Below are positions 17,423 through 26,753 of a DNA stretch of 64,000 bases, one piece after another. The stretch is from contig NZ_JBQKME010000013.1 in NCBI RefSeq assembly GCF_052115865.1, forward strand, positions 6,021 through 70,020. Reading direction: 5' to 3'. The notes below the pieces were generated by a model. That model was not told the origin of the DNA. It ran no database searches and worked only from the letters and a program-made list of their open reading frames with translations. The first letter of the stretch is position 1. Each line of letters begins with the position of its first letter. A program made the translations under genes and the position numbers. This stretch comes from Fundicoccus_A sp052115865 (GTDB lineage Bacteria > Bacillota > Bacilli > Lactobacillales > Aerococcaceae).

Positions 17423-18928
17423 ATGTTTACCGAAGATGCTTTATTTTATGCTAAACAAATAAAAGCCAAAGAAGTGACTGCTGAGTCGCTCGTAGAAAAA
17501 GCGCTAAATCGCATTGAGGAAGTGAACCCTATCTTGAATGCGGTCACGGTCGTGCATGAAGAGGAAGCCATAGCAACAGCTAGGCAATATGATCAGTATT
17601 TTTCACATTTAACGGAATTACAAATTACGGAACTCCCAGCGTTTTTTGGTGTTCCCATTTTGTTAAAAGACTTAGGACAAAGTCATAAGGGGCATGTTTC
17701 AGCGGGTGGCTCAAAATTATTAAAAGAGGCTGTGGCTTCAGATAATGATCATTTTGTTCAATCGGTTGTGGATGCAGGTTTTATTATTGTTGGAAGAACC
17801 AACGTCCCTGAATTAGGTTACAAAAATATTAGTGATTCAAAGATGTTTGGAGCAGTTAATAATCCGCTGGATTTAAAACGCAATGCGGGTGGGTCAAGTG
17901 GTGGAGCTGCAGCAGCGATAAAAGCTGGGATGGTTCCTATTGCAACAGCAAGCGATGGTGGAGGTTCGATTCGAATTCCAGCAAGTTTTACTGGATTAGT
18001 AGGTTTAAAACCTTCAAGAGGAAGAATTCCTGTCGGTCCTGGTGGTTATCGCGGTTGGCAAGGCGCTTCAGTTAATTTTGCCTTAAGTAAATCTGTTAGG
18101 GACAGCTTTGAGTTGTTTAAAGCCATACATACGATGCAGTTAACTAGCCCATTTCATTTGCCTAAAATGCCTGAAACAGAGCTAGTTCCTTTAGACCGAC
18201 CTCTAAAAATTGCCTTTTCGACTCGCGTCCCTAACTTAAGTCCACTTGATCCACAAGCCAAAGCCTTGGTTGATCAGACGGTAGACTATTTAAAAGAATT
18301 AGGACATGAGCTCGTTCCGATTGGTTTTGAATATGATGGAATTGAAGCCATTCAATCCTACTATAAGGTGAATGGGGTAGAAACCGTTGTAATGATGGAA
18401 GAAATCGAAGCTGCCCTTGGGCGGCCAGTGACGAAAGAAGATGTTGAATTGATGACTTGGGCTATTTATCGTTCAGGCGTTAGAGTGTTAGCAACTGATT
18501 ATTCGAAAATTTTAGCCTTATGGGATCAATTACGTATTGATTTAGAAACTTTCTTCATCGATAATGATTTTGATCTATGGTTAACCCCTACTAATAATGG
18601 GGTGGCACCTCACCACCATCAATTAGATGTTACGGATGAAACGGCTAGAGACCTTGGTAATATAGATGATTTTTCTGCCGATGACCAGCAAAATCTCATT
18701 ATGGAGATGTTTCATTCGAGTTTAAGTTTAACACCTTTCACCCAACTTCAAAACTTATCCGGCCACCCTGCGATTAGTTTGCCAATTAAAACAAAAGAAG
18801 CACAACTACCGATTGGTGCTCAATTTACAGCCAAAATCGGCCAAGAATACCTCCTGTTCCAACTAGGACAACAAATGGAAGATGCTGGATATCTAGATGG
18901 CAAGGCAATTGACATAACAAAATCATAA
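17423..18928 (+). CDS. Amidase signature family protein
   Basis: 501 aa amidase-signature hydrolase. The Ser-cisSer-Lys triad is visible: Lys in PILLKDLGQ (~90), Ser in SDGGGSIRIPAS (~178) and Ser in the glycine/serine loop GGSSGGAAAAIKAGM (~155). The ATG at 17423 is chosen because AAGGAG lies 8 bases upstream; the GTG at 17414 overlaps that site. The gene stands alone without gatC/gatB, so it is a stand-alone amidase (amide, peptide amide or cell-wall substrate) rather than GatA. Substrate unknown. Confidence 0.88.
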   Translation: MFTEDALFYAKQIKAKEVTAESLVEKALNRIEEVNPILNAVTVVHEEEAIATARQYDQYFSHLTELQITELPAFFGVPILLKDLGQSHKGHVSAGGSKLLKEAVASDNDHFVQSVVDAGFIIVGRTNVPELGYKNISDSKMFGAVNNPLDLKRNAGGSSGGAAAAIKAGMVPIATASDGGGSIRIPASFTGLVGLKPSRGRIPVGPGGYRGWQGASVNFALSKSVRDSFELFKAIHTMQLTSPFHLPKMPETELVPLDRPLKIAFSTRVPNLSPLDPQAKALVDQTVDYLKELGHELVPIGFEYDGIEAIQSYYKVNGVETVVMMEEIEAALGRPVTKEDVELMTWAIYRSGVRVLATDYSKILALWDQLRIDLETFFIDNDFDLWLTPTNNGVAPHHHQLDVTDETARDLGNIDDFSADDQQNLIMEMFHSSLSLTPFTQLQNLSGHPAISLPIKTKEAQLPIGAQFTAKIGQEYLLFQLGQQMEDAGYLDGKAIDITKS

Positions 18929-18934
18929 CAACAA

Positions 18935-18965
18935 AATCCGCTATAAACAGTGTTTATAGCGGATT
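18935..18965. terminator. Bidirectional terminator between amidase and pepQ-type gene
   Basis: Perfect 14-bp stem AATCCGCTATAAAC (18935-18948) with GTTTATAGCGGATT (18952-18965) and a 3-base loop, between two convergent genes. T tracts are short on both sides. Confidence 0.8.
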
Positions 18966-19014
18966 AATATTTTGAAAACTTATATGACGAAAACCATCAA
19001 AAGTAAGCGGTTAT

Positions 19015-20121
19015 TTATTCAGCTTTATTAACATCTAAGATTATTGCTTCTTTTGTCACATGGTTTAATACTTTGCAACCATCTGCCGTTGCAATTACCA
19101 AATCTTCAATTCGAATTCCTAATTCACCGGGTAAATAAATACCTGGTTCGATTGAGAAGACATGGCCTTCTTCAATCAATTGATGGTTACTGGCACTTAC
19201 ATCCCCTGCTTCATGCACATCGCGACCGATAAAATGCCCTAAGCGGTGGGTAAAATACTCGCCATAACCTGCCTTTGTAATGATATCTCTTGCAATACCA
19301 TCGATTTCAGAAAATGGGATGCCTGGTTTAATGGCAGCAATGGCTTCTTCGTTGGCTTGTTTGACAATATTGTAAATTTCCAATGCTTTATCAGAGGGTT
19401 GACCATAAAAGACCGTTCGAGTCATATCTGAAGCATAGCCTTTGTAGCTACTCCCAATATCAATGACAACAGAATCTCCGTAAACGGGCATTGTTCCGTC
19501 TGTTTCATGATGCGGGTCTGCTCCGTTTGCCCCGAATGCGACAATCGGTTCAAAAGAAAAACTATTACCACTCAGGGATAAATAAATATCTTCAAGATGA
19601 CCTTTGAGTTCTTTTTCAGATAAACCTTTTGCAATGAGAGCTATGAGTTGTTCCATTGCTTGATCATTTAAGGCAGATGCTTGCGCCATTAATTCTTGCT
19701 CTTGTGCTGATTTAATCGCACGCATATCATCGACTAAATGAGATTGATTGACTGCTTGGATGCTGTTGTCAATGGCTAGTAAATCTAGTAAGAAATGACT
19801 TGGCCATAATTTATCGATGCTGGTTGGACCGACAGCTAATGATTGAGCGATTTTATTTAAAATTGGGTCGCCATCATTGTAGTTAATGACTTCAATGACG
19901 TCTTGTAAGTCTTGGTCTAATTCTGCTGTTGGAAACAGTCGATTAAGATATAGTTGATGCGTATTTTTATCAGCAAAGATGATGAGTAAAAGTAGGCGTT
20001 CACCCGGCTGGGTGTGATAAGCTGTGAAATAATCAATACTTGATGGATCGCTAATCACTTGATTAGCAATGCCTGCTTCTCGCATTTTTTCTTGTAGTTG
20101 TTGGATTCTCGTAAAATTCAT
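19015..20121 (-). CDS. M24-family Xaa-Pro peptidase (PepQ/PepP-like)
   Basis: 368 aa: N-terminal creatinase-like domain (~1-130) and C-terminal pita-bread peptidase. The five metal ligands are present: Asp in VVIDIGSSYKGY, Asp in ASDMTRTVF, His in HRLGHFIGRDVHE, Glu in SIEPGIYLPG and Glu in GIRIEDLV. Enzymes of this type remove or split Xaa-Pro residues from peptides in the cytoplasm, fitting a peptide-scavenging lifestyle. It is monocistronic. Dipeptidase versus aminopeptidase cannot be told from the motifs alone. Confidence 0.92.
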   Translation of the reverse strand: MNFTRIQQLQEKMREAGIANQVISDPSSIDYFTAYHTQPGERLLLLIIFADKNTHQLYLNRLFPTAELDQDLQDVIEVINYNDGDPILNKIAQSLAVGPTSIDKLWPSHFLLDLLAIDNSIQAVNQSHLVDDMRAIKSAQEQELMAQASALNDQAMEQLIALIAKGLSEKELKGHLEDIYLSLSGNSFSFEPIVAFGANGADPHHETDGTMPVYGDSVVIDIGSSYKGYASDMTRTVFYGQPSDKALEIYNIVKQANEEAIAAIKPGIPFSEIDGIARDIITKAGYGEYFTHRLGHFIGRDVHEAGDVSASNHQLIEEGHVFSIEPGIYLPGELGIRIEDLVIATADGCKVLNHVTKEAIILDVNKAE

Positions 20122-20286
20122 AAGCGCACTCCTCAGTAAAATTTTATTTATTTAATTGTTAGTGTCTCTATTATAGTATAAAATGAAATCAGTTAGTAAT
20201 CAGGAGTTTGGATTAGGTCTTTCGCCTCATGTTTATAAAAGTGGCTATCGTTATGATTGAGTAAAACTACCCAAAGGAGATTAATT

Positions 20287-20895
20287 ATGTGGGATATTTC
20301 ACTGGAAAGAAAACGACAGATTATCCGTTTGACAACAATAATTGGGATAATTATAACGATTTCAGGTTCGATTTACATTGCTCAATCATCTTATTTTAAA
20401 CCTGGTGGAGGCTTTTATGATTTATTGACTCATCTAGGGTTTTGGGCACCTATTATCTTTATTGTCGTTCAAATTAGTCAAATTATTTATCCGATTATCC
20501 CATTTGGCTTAACCAATGTAATTGGTGATTTGGTGTTTGGGCATGCTTGGGGTTTTGTTTTTAATTGCATTGGCATGTTGGTCGGCTCAAGTATTAACTT
20601 TTACCTTGGTCGACGCTTTGGAGCAAGCTTCGTTAAAGCATTTATTTCTGATGAGCAATATGATAATTATATAAGTAAAATGAATGAAGGAACAGGCTTT
20701 GTTAAACTTTTAAAGATTGGCTTTATTTTACCTGTTTTTCCTGACGATATTTTTTGTATGATTTCAGGTATGTCAAATATGAACTTTAAAGATTTTTTTA
20801 TATTAGTAGTCAAGTATCGACCTGTTTCTTTATTTGTATTTACCTTTTTAAGTTCCAATATTATTCAGTTTTTTGCTAATCTAATCTTTAATTAA
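20287..20895 (+). CDS. VTT-domain (DedA/TVP38-like) membrane protein
   Basis: 202 aa with about five membrane helices and the VTT core: VIGDLVFGHAWGFVFNCIGMLVGSSINFYLGRRFG followed by GFILPVFPDDIFCMISGMSN. This topology is that of TVP38/DedA-family proteins, some of which flip undecaprenyl phosphate or phospholipids. The ATG at 20287 has AAAGGAGA just upstream; the TTG at 20257 lies before that site. It is 12 bases from yidD and probably co-transcribed with it. Confidence 0.85.
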   Translation: MWDISLERKRQIIRLTTIIGIIITISGSIYIAQSSYFKPGGGFYDLLTHLGFWAPIIFIVVQISQIIYPIIPFGLTNVIGDLVFGHAWGFVFNCIGMLVGSSINFYLGRRFGASFVKAFISDEQYDNYISKMNEGTGFVKLLKIGFILPVFPDDIFCMISGMSNMNFKDFFILVVKYRPVSLFVFTFLSSNIIQFFANLIFN

Positions 20896-20907
20896 AGAGG
20901 TTTTTAA

Positions 20908-21153
20908 ATGAAATATATTTTAATTCAAATGGTAAGATTTTATCAAAAAGCAATCTCACCATTATTTCCCCCTAGCTGTCGCTATTCTCCTACTTGTTCG
21001 ACTTATATGCTGACGGCTCTAGAGCGACATGGAGCTTTGAAAGGTTTCATCATGGGATTTGCCCGTATTATACGTTGTAATCCGTTTGTAGATGGTGGAC
21101 ATGATCCTGTACCTGATTATTTTACATTAAGACGTTCTACGTCGGAATTATGA
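20908..21153 (+). CDS. yidD: Membrane protein insertion efficiency factor YidD
   Basis: 81 aa with the family hallmark motifs: IRFYQK-like MVRFYQKAISP, the cysteine-rich SCRYSPTCSTYMLTALERHG and IRCNPFVDGGHDPVP. YidD is a small membrane-associated protein that helps YidC insert membrane proteins. In most bacteria it sits beside rnpA/yidC; here it follows a VTT-domain gene and precedes cdaA. Confidence 0.95.
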   Translation: MKYILIQMVRFYQKAISPLFPPSCRYSPTCSTYMLTALERHGALKGFIMGFARIIRCNPFVDGGHDPVPDYFTLRRSTSEL

Positions 21154-21221
21154 GATAGGTAAACTGTTTATTGACATAATATGATATAATAATCCAGGAA
21201 ACAGAAAGGATGGTGTGTAAG

Positions 21222-22073
21222 ATGAATTGGTTAACACAATTTCTAAATAATCGACCAGTGATTCAATTAATAGATATAGCCATTGTTTGGTATATCATCT
21301 ATAAATTGCTAATGTATGCTCGCGGAACACGAGCGATTAACGTTCTTAAAGGTGTCGCCATCATCATCTTAGCGAAGTTTGCCAGCTCTGTTTTACAATT
21401 GCAAACCATCGATTGGTTACTAGACCAAGTTATTTCCTGGGGTGTTGTAGGAACGATGATTGTCTTTCAACCCGAGTTGCGTAAGGCACTTGAAAGCCTT
21501 GGCCGGAATTTATTTCGCAATCGGCGGACGCCGGATAATCCTAGTCAAGATCTGATTGATGACTTGATCGTTTCGGCTAATTATATGTCGAAAAGGAAAA
21601 TTGGTGCGTTAATTTCAATTGAAGGTCACGATCGCTTAGATGAATATATCCAAACCGGCATTAAAATGGATTCGGAAATTTCTAGCCAGCTATTAATTAA
21701 TATATTTATTCCGAATACGCCTTTACACGATGGGGCTGTTATTATTTCAGACTATCGGATAGCGGTCGCAGCAGGTTATTTACCCTTATCTGAAAGTGAT
21801 CAAATACCTAAAGAACTTGGAACTAGGCACAGGGCGGCCATTGGTTTAAGTGAAGTATCTGACGCTTTAACCTTGATTGTCTCTGAAGAAACAGGAGCAA
21901 TTAGTATTGTTAAAAAAAACAAGCTACACCGGGATTTATCGCAAGTAGAACTTGAAACGCTGTTAACAGAAAACTTATTTGATGAAGAAGAGGAAGTTAA
22001 AGAATCAGGACTCATCGCAACAATTCGGAGTTTTTTTAATACAAATTTTATACAGAGGAGGGATGATAAATGA
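21222..22073 (+). CDS. cdaA: Diadenylate cyclase CdaA
   Basis: 283 aa. Three N-terminal membrane helices (~10-75), then the DAC domain with the active-site motifs LHDGAVII (~170) and TRHRAAIG (~205). It makes c-di-AMP from two ATP at the membrane, controlling potassium and osmotic balance and wall homeostasis. The open frame starts at ATG 21210, but the ATG at 21222 gives the usual family N-terminus. It overlaps cdaR by 4 bases (ATGA), and the cdaA-cdaR-glmM order is the classic Firmicute operon. Confidence 0.95.
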   Translation: MNWLTQFLNNRPVIQLIDIAIVWYIIYKLLMYARGTRAINVLKGVAIIILAKFASSVLQLQTIDWLLDQVISWGVVGTMIVFQPELRKALESLGRNLFRNRRTPDNPSQDLIDDLIVSANYMSKRKIGALISIEGHDRLDEYIQTGIKMDSEISSQLLINIFIPNTPLHDGAVIISDYRIAVAAGYLPLSESDQIPKELGTRHRAAIGLSEVSDALTLIVSEETGAISIVKKNKLHRDLSQVELETLLTENLFDEEEEVKESGLIATIRSFFNTNFIQRRDDK

Positions 22074-23188
22074 AAAAGCCATCCTTTGATAATGTTTGGG
22101 TTGTTAGGGCGGTTTCTTTATTATTCGCGGTCTTCTTGAATATTTTTGTCACCAATAGTAATGCGCAACCCTTCCTAAGCGCGGGTAACCAGCAATTTGC
22201 TAGTGTTGATTCTAGCGAAACAATCTCAAATGTGCCGGTTTTCTTAGGTCAGCATGATGACGATTTGTATATTAGTGGTCTGCCAGATACGGTTAATATT
22301 CGCTTAACAGGCCCACGCAACTTAATTAGTCAATTAACTATTGATAATTTTCGAGTTGAAACAGAGAGTTTAATGGATTTACCTACTGGTACCCAGGCTA
22401 TTCGTTTAGTCGCAGCTGGTCTACCTGAAGATATTCACTATGAAATATCACCGTCACAAGTGATTGTTCGGATCTCACGCAAAGCAACCATTACGGTGCC
22501 GGTCGAATATGAAATTATGGACGGTGCTATTGCCAATGGTTATGAGGTAACCCAAGTCACCATGAACCCCAGTGAGGTTGAATTAACGGGTGATAGTAGT
22601 AAAATAGAAAAAGTCGATCGGGCGCTTGTTCGAATCGTATCGGAAGAAGCTATAACGGAGTCATTCTCAGCTATTTTAAGGCTTCAAATCCTAGATGAAA
22701 ATGATAATTTGTTAGATATAAATACCTCTACAGCTGAAATTCAAGTAGCTGTTACGGTAGAATCGCAGAGTGTAAGTGTCCCCCTACGGATTAACCCACA
22801 AGGTGAGGACTTAGAAAAATATAGTTATGAATATAGTTTTGTTGATACGTCACACGTTGATGTTTATGCCAGCCCTGATATCGCTAGCAATATGGATTGG
22901 GTAGGTGTTGGAGTGGATGTGACAGGGTTAACAGAGACGGCTGTCATAAGTGGCATGCTTTCAATTCCTGAAAACATAGAGTTTATCAGTCAAAATGAAG
23001 TCGCTGTGTTGGTTGAAGTTTATCCTGTCGATAGACAGCGAATCTCACCTGTTCAATCATTTACACCTATGGAGTCAGAATCAACTGATTCGCATAGCTT
23101 GGATGCCAGTAACATAGACGAAACAACGGAAACATTAAGTGAAGATATGAGTGAAACAGAAGCATCCTCAGAAGAGCCATCAGAGTAA
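22070..23188 (+). CDS. cdaR: CdaA regulator CdaR (YbbR-domain protein)
   Basis: 372 aa: one N-terminal membrane anchor (~10-28), then extracytoplasmic YbbR repeats (for example VPVFLGQHDDDLYISGLPDTV and VTVPVEYEI) and a Ser/Glu/Thr-rich acidic tail of ~45 residues (from about residue 325). CdaR binds CdaA and tunes c-di-AMP synthesis. A GAGGAGGG ribosome site lies inside the end of cdaA, and translation is coupled through ATGA. The acidic tail resembles those of other secreted proteins in this window. Confidence 0.93.
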   Translation: MKKPSFDNVWVVRAVSLLFAVFLNIFVTNSNAQPFLSAGNQQFASVDSSETISNVPVFLGQHDDDLYISGLPDTVNIRLTGPRNLISQLTIDNFRVETESLMDLPTGTQAIRLVAAGLPEDIHYEISPSQVIVRISRKATITVPVEYEIMDGAIANGYEVTQVTMNPSEVELTGDSSKIEKVDRALVRIVSEEAITESFSAILRLQILDENDNLLDINTSTAEIQVAVTVESQSVSVPLRINPQGEDLEKYSYEYSFVDTSHVDVYASPDIASNMDWVGVGVDVTGLTETAVISGMLSIPENIEFISQNEVAVLVEVYPVDRQRISPVQSFTPMESESTDSHSLDASNIDETTETLSEDMSETEASSEEPSE

Positions 23189-23226
23189 GATGGACGTAAT
23201 TTAATCAAAGTTAGGAGACATAGAAA

Positions 23227-24585
23227 ATGAGCAAATATTTTGGTACAGACGGTGTAAGAGGTGTTGCCAATGAAGAACTTACCCCTGAGTTAGCATTTAA
23301 ATTAGGTAGATTTGGTGGGCATGTTTTACAACAACATGCTCCTGAAATAGAACATCCCCGTGTTTTGGTAGCAAGAGATACGCGTATTTCGGGATATTTA
23401 TTGGAAAATGCTTTAATTGCTGGTTTACTGTCTGTTGGTATAGAAGTTATGCAATTAGGTGTCATTTCAACACCGGCTGTTGCCTATTTGACACGTACGC
23501 AAGGGGCTGTAGCGGGAGTGATGATCAGCGCTTCGCATAATCCAGCCGAAGATAATGGCATTAAATTTTTTGGAGCGGATGGATTTAAGTTATCCGATGA
23601 CCAAGAATTAGAAATTGAAGCCCTATTGGATCAAGAAGAAGATGACTTACCACGTCCAAGCGCGGATGGCTTAGGCGTTGTGGATGAATTTCCTGAAGGT
23701 CTCATTAAATATATCCAATTTTTACAATCAACAATCCCATCAGATTTAGCTGGCATTTCAGTATGTATTGATGCGGCCAATGGTGCAACAGCTCCAATTG
23801 TTAATCAGTTATTCGCTGACTTGGAGACAGACTTTTACACCATGGGTGACCGCCCGAATGGGATTAATATCAATGATGGCGTAGGGTCTACCCATCCAGA
23901 AAAGCTACAAGCGTTTGTGCTAGAAAAGAAAGCTATGGTAGGTCTTGCCTTTGATGGAGACGGGGACCGACTGATTGCTTGTGATGAGAATGGTCATATT
24001 GTCGACGGTGATAAAATTATGTTTATCATTGGAAAATACTTGAAAGATAAAGGACGTCTTGCCAACAACACCATTGTTTCAACAGTGATGAGTAATATTG
24101 GTTTCCATAAAGCAGTTGAAAACGCTGGGATGACGGCCTTAAAAACGAATGTCGGCGACCGTTATGTCGTTGAGGAAATGCGTAATGGAGGCTATACCTT
24201 AGGTGGTGAGCAATCAGGGCATATCGTTATGTTAGATTACAACACAACAGGCGATGGCTTACTAACAGCCATTCATCTCTTGAATGTGATGAATGAAACT
24301 AACAAGCCTTTATCTGAACTTGCCGCTGAAGTTCAAATTTTCCCACAAAAATTAGTTAATATTCGCGTGCATGATAAATATACAGTTATGGATGTTCCAG
24401 CTGTCAAAGCGATTATTGAAGATGTAGAATCAGAAATGAATGGTGACGGCCGTATTTTAGTTCGTCCAAGTGGTACAGAGCCATTGTTACGTGTAATGGC
24501 AGAAGCATCGACAGATGAAAAAGTTGATCAATATGTTAATAAAATTGCTGATATTATCCGCCAAGAACGTGGCTTAGATAACTAA
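23227..24585 (+). CDS. glmM: Phosphoglucosamine mutase GlmM
   Basis: 452 aa, full length. The catalytic phosphoserine loop ISASHNPAEDNGIKFFG is near residue 100, the metal loop DGDGDR near 240, the sugar loop GGEQSGHIV near 325 and the phosphate-binding loop RPSGTEPLLRVMAE near 410. It converts glucosamine-6-P to glucosamine-1-P for UDP-GlcNAc synthesis and is the third gene of the cdaA operon. GlmU, the next enzyme, is encoded about 34 kb downstream. Confidence 0.97.
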   Translation: MSKYFGTDGVRGVANEELTPELAFKLGRFGGHVLQQHAPEIEHPRVLVARDTRISGYLLENALIAGLLSVGIEVMQLGVISTPAVAYLTRTQGAVAGVMISASHNPAEDNGIKFFGADGFKLSDDQELEIEALLDQEEDDLPRPSADGLGVVDEFPEGLIKYIQFLQSTIPSDLAGISVCIDAANGATAPIVNQLFADLETDFYTMGDRPNGININDGVGSTHPEKLQAFVLEKKAMVGLAFDGDGDRLIACDENGHIVDGDKIMFIIGKYLKDKGRLANNTIVSTVMSNIGFHKAVENAGMTALKTNVGDRYVVEEMRNGGYTLGGEQSGHIVMLDYNTTGDGLLTAIHLLNVMNETNKPLSELAAEVQIFPQKLVNIRVHDKYTVMDVPAVKAIIEDVESEMNGDGRILVRPSGTEPLLRVMAEASTDEKVDQYVNKIADIIRQERGLDN

Positions 24586-24597
24586 GTGAATTCATTT

Positions 24598-24648
24598 ACC
24601 CATAATAGGTAGTTAGCTCAATTTGTTAATTACCTTTATGGGTTTTTT
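24598..24648 (+). terminator. Terminator after glmM
   Basis: Imperfect stem ACCCATAATAGGTAGTTA paired with TAATTACCTTTATGGGT, followed by TTTTTT, ending the cdaA-cdaR-glmM operon. It overlaps the spurious upstream extension of the next gene. Confidence 0.85.
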
Positions 24649-24670
24649 AACTTATATGAAGGAGTCCAAT

Positions 24671-25567
24671 ATGTCAGAAAGTCCGAACAAAAAAACGAAA
24701 CTAGCGCTTAGCTTAGACTGGTTAGATGATCATCCGAATATTTTCCAATGTATCCATTGCCATGCAGCTTTAAAACGAGTCGGATCGAGCTTAGTCTGTG
24801 ACAATCGTCATCAATTTGATGGGACGAAAAAAGGCTACTTTTATCTGTCCAAGCAAGCCACGCAACAAACCGACTACGATAAGATACTTTTTGAACACCG
24901 CCGCTACATCATTAGCCAATCGTCTTTTTATACACCTTTAATCCAAACCCTCACCAACCTTTTAAATAAATATCTCTGCCCCAATAGCGTGGTTCTTGAC
25001 GCCGGCAGTGGTGAAGGGAGTTATTTACATTTACTTAATCATGCACTTGGGCTAGCAACGACTTTAATCGGTGTTGATTTAGCCAAGGAAGGTGTCCAAT
25101 TAGCAACCAGCTATAATGGTGAACTCTTATCCTTAGTGGCAGACTTAGCTAATTTACCGATCCAAGACAAAAAAGTGGATGTTATCTTATCTATTTTATC
25201 ACCGGCTAACTATTCGGAGTTTAAACGTGTTTTAAAGGAGGAGGGGCTTGTTATAAAAATAATTCCCGAAAGCAATTATTTAATCGAAATACGGCAAGCG
25301 CTTGTGCAATTAGGTTTTGATATTCAAGAAAAGCACGACAACCAAGCGGTAGTTGAGAAATTCCAAGAGGCTTTTCCTGATTTCCAGTCCCAATTAATCG
25401 ACGAAAAAATCGCCTTGTCCCATGATGCGCTGAATCATTTACTACTAATGACTCCTTTGACATGGCATTTAAAGCAAGAAGAACGCGAAAATCTTATTGC
25501 TATCTTACCCAAACAGATCCATCTGCATTTAGTTATTTTAATTGGACATAAAAAAACTGCTAAATAA
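24671..25567 (+). CDS. 23S rRNA (guanine-N1) methyltransferase, RlmA family
   Basis: 298 aa. An N-terminal zinc-binding segment (CIHCHAALKR...VCDNRHQFD, ~18-45) precedes a class I SAM-dependent methyltransferase fold with motif I VLDAGSGEGSYL (~112) and motif IV ILSPANYSEF. This architecture is that of RlmA(I)/RlmA(II). Gram-positive members methylate G748 of 23S rRNA, at the macrolide/tylosin tunnel. The ATG at 24671 has AAGGAG upstream; the longer frame would begin in the glmM terminator. Type II is inferred from the Gram-positive host. Confidence 0.88.
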   Translation: MSESPNKKTKLALSLDWLDDHPNIFQCIHCHAALKRVGSSLVCDNRHQFDGTKKGYFYLSKQATQQTDYDKILFEHRRYIISQSSFYTPLIQTLTNLLNKYLCPNSVVLDAGSGEGSYLHLLNHALGLATTLIGVDLAKEGVQLATSYNGELLSLVADLANLPIQDKKVDVILSILSPANYSEFKRVLKEEGLVIKIIPESNYLIEIRQALVQLGFDIQEKHDNQAVVEKFQEAFPDFQSQLIDEKIALSHDALNHLLLMTPLTWHLKQEERENLIAILPKQIHLHLVILIGHKKTAK

Positions 25568-25590
25568 CCAGTAAAGGCTACTTAGCAGTT
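25555..25590. terminator. Bidirectional terminator, rlmA-type gene / AraC gene
   Basis: Perfect 9-bp stem AACTGCTAA (25555-25563) and TTAGCAGTT (25582-25590), overlapping the stop of the plus-strand gene. On the minus strand it ends in a run of six T, so it mainly serves the AraC gene. Confidence 0.75.
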
Positions 25591-25598
25591 AAAGTTGT

Positions 25599-26417
25599 TT
25601 AAACAGTTGCATGGTCTGCAGAATACTTCTTGCGATAACTTGAAGGCGTCATATGATTGCTTTCTTTAAATGTTTTCGAGAAGTGTGAAGGTGAATGAAA
25701 ACCAACAATGTCAGAAATTTTAGAAATTGTAACATTGGATTGCGACAGTAATTTCTCAGCTTCTTCTAAACGCACATGAATGAGGTAATCAATTGGTGAT
25801 AAACCTGTTTGCTGTTTGAATAGACGGATGAGATAGTATTTATTAATGTCGACCAAGTCTGAAAGTTCATCCAGCGTGATTTTTTTAGAAAAGTTTTCAC
25901 GAATATAAGTCTGAATGATTTCAATTTCATTATGCTTAACTTGTGTTGTTGAATCTTTGATTGATAGCTCATTGTTACGCAATACATGAACCATAACGCA
26001 CTCTAATAATTTCTTTAAGATAATTTCAGATCCACGGAAAGGATTATCCATTTCCATCAACGCCAAATCTAAATAGTGTTTGATAGATTGACTTTTGTCA
26101 CCTACAATAAATAATTGCTCTTGTGAATTTGCCTCTAAAGAAGAAGTGAATAATACACCACTTAACGTAACTTTAATCCATTCAATTTTTCTAATGGGTG
26201 ATAAGTCTAATTGGTAGTTAGGATTTAAAATAATTAAATCACGTTTCTTAATTTCGCCTTCTTCATGATTGTGGCGATAACTAGCTGAACCCTTATGTAT
26301 ATATATAATTACGAGTTCATCTTCGGATAAAAGAGATAAATCTTGTCCTAAAGTAATATTTTCTTGAACGATTGATTTAAGCTTTATTGACGCTGAATTT
26401 ACGTTAGATATATACAA
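25599..26417 (-). CDS. AraC-family transcriptional regulator
   Basis: 272 aa. The N-terminal ~150 residues form a cupin-like sensor (IIYIHKGSASYRHNHEEGEI, RDLIILNPNYQL), and the C-terminal ~100 residues hold two helix-turn-helix units (LDELSDLVDINKYYLIRLFK and ISKISDIVGFHSPSHFSKTF). It is divergent from an iron-dependent alcohol dehydrogenase across 336 AT-rich bases containing a 31-bp palindrome, so it probably regulates that gene. The inducer is unknown. Confidence 0.88.
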   Translation of the reverse strand: MYISNVNSASIKLKSIVQENITLGQDLSLLSEDELVIIYIHKGSASYRHNHEEGEIKKRDLIILNPNYQLDLSPIRKIEWIKVTLSGVLFTSSLEANSQEQLFIVGDKSQSIKHYLDLALMEMDNPFRGSEIILKKLLECVMVHVLRNNELSIKDSTTQVKHNEIEIIQTYIRENFSKKITLDELSDLVDINKYYLIRLFKQQTGLSPIDYLIHVRLEEAEKLLSQSNVTISKISDIVGFHSPSHFSKTFKESNHMTPSSYRKKYSADHATV

Positions 26418-26753
26418 ATTTTCAACTCCTTTCAGTTTACAGTAATACTATATTACAATAAATTATCTTTAATGAAAAGCATAATTATCAAATTTTATTA
26501 ATTATTAATAAAATTTGAAATTAACAAATAAATTATTTTTTATTAATGATGAAAGCCTAACACAAATAGTATTCCATTAAAAGTTTATGGAATTTATTGC
26601 TTTGTATTTATATTAATTCTAATCAAGAGATAATAATTAAAACTAATAGAAATAGGAAGATATTAGTTAAATATAGAGTAAAAAGAATCAATAAAATTGC
26701 ATATAAAATAAAAAATATGTTTTTATATCAATAAAATATAAGGAGCAAAGAAG
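26418..26753. promoter_or_regulatory. Divergent AT-rich control region with 31-bp palindrome
   Basis: A 336-base gene-free region that is extremely AT-rich. It contains a perfect inverted repeat, TCAAATTTTATTAA (26488-26501), a 3-base centre, TTAATAAAATTTGA (26505-26518), and the AAGGAG ribosome site of the dehydrogenase just before 26754. There is no GC in the palindrome arms beyond one pair each, so it is more likely a DNA site or cruciform than a terminator. Confidence 0.6.

Noticed and set aside
24623..24670. N-terminal extension of the RlmA-type methyltransferase
   Set aside because: It translates the glmM terminator; the ATG at 24671 has a proper ribosome site.
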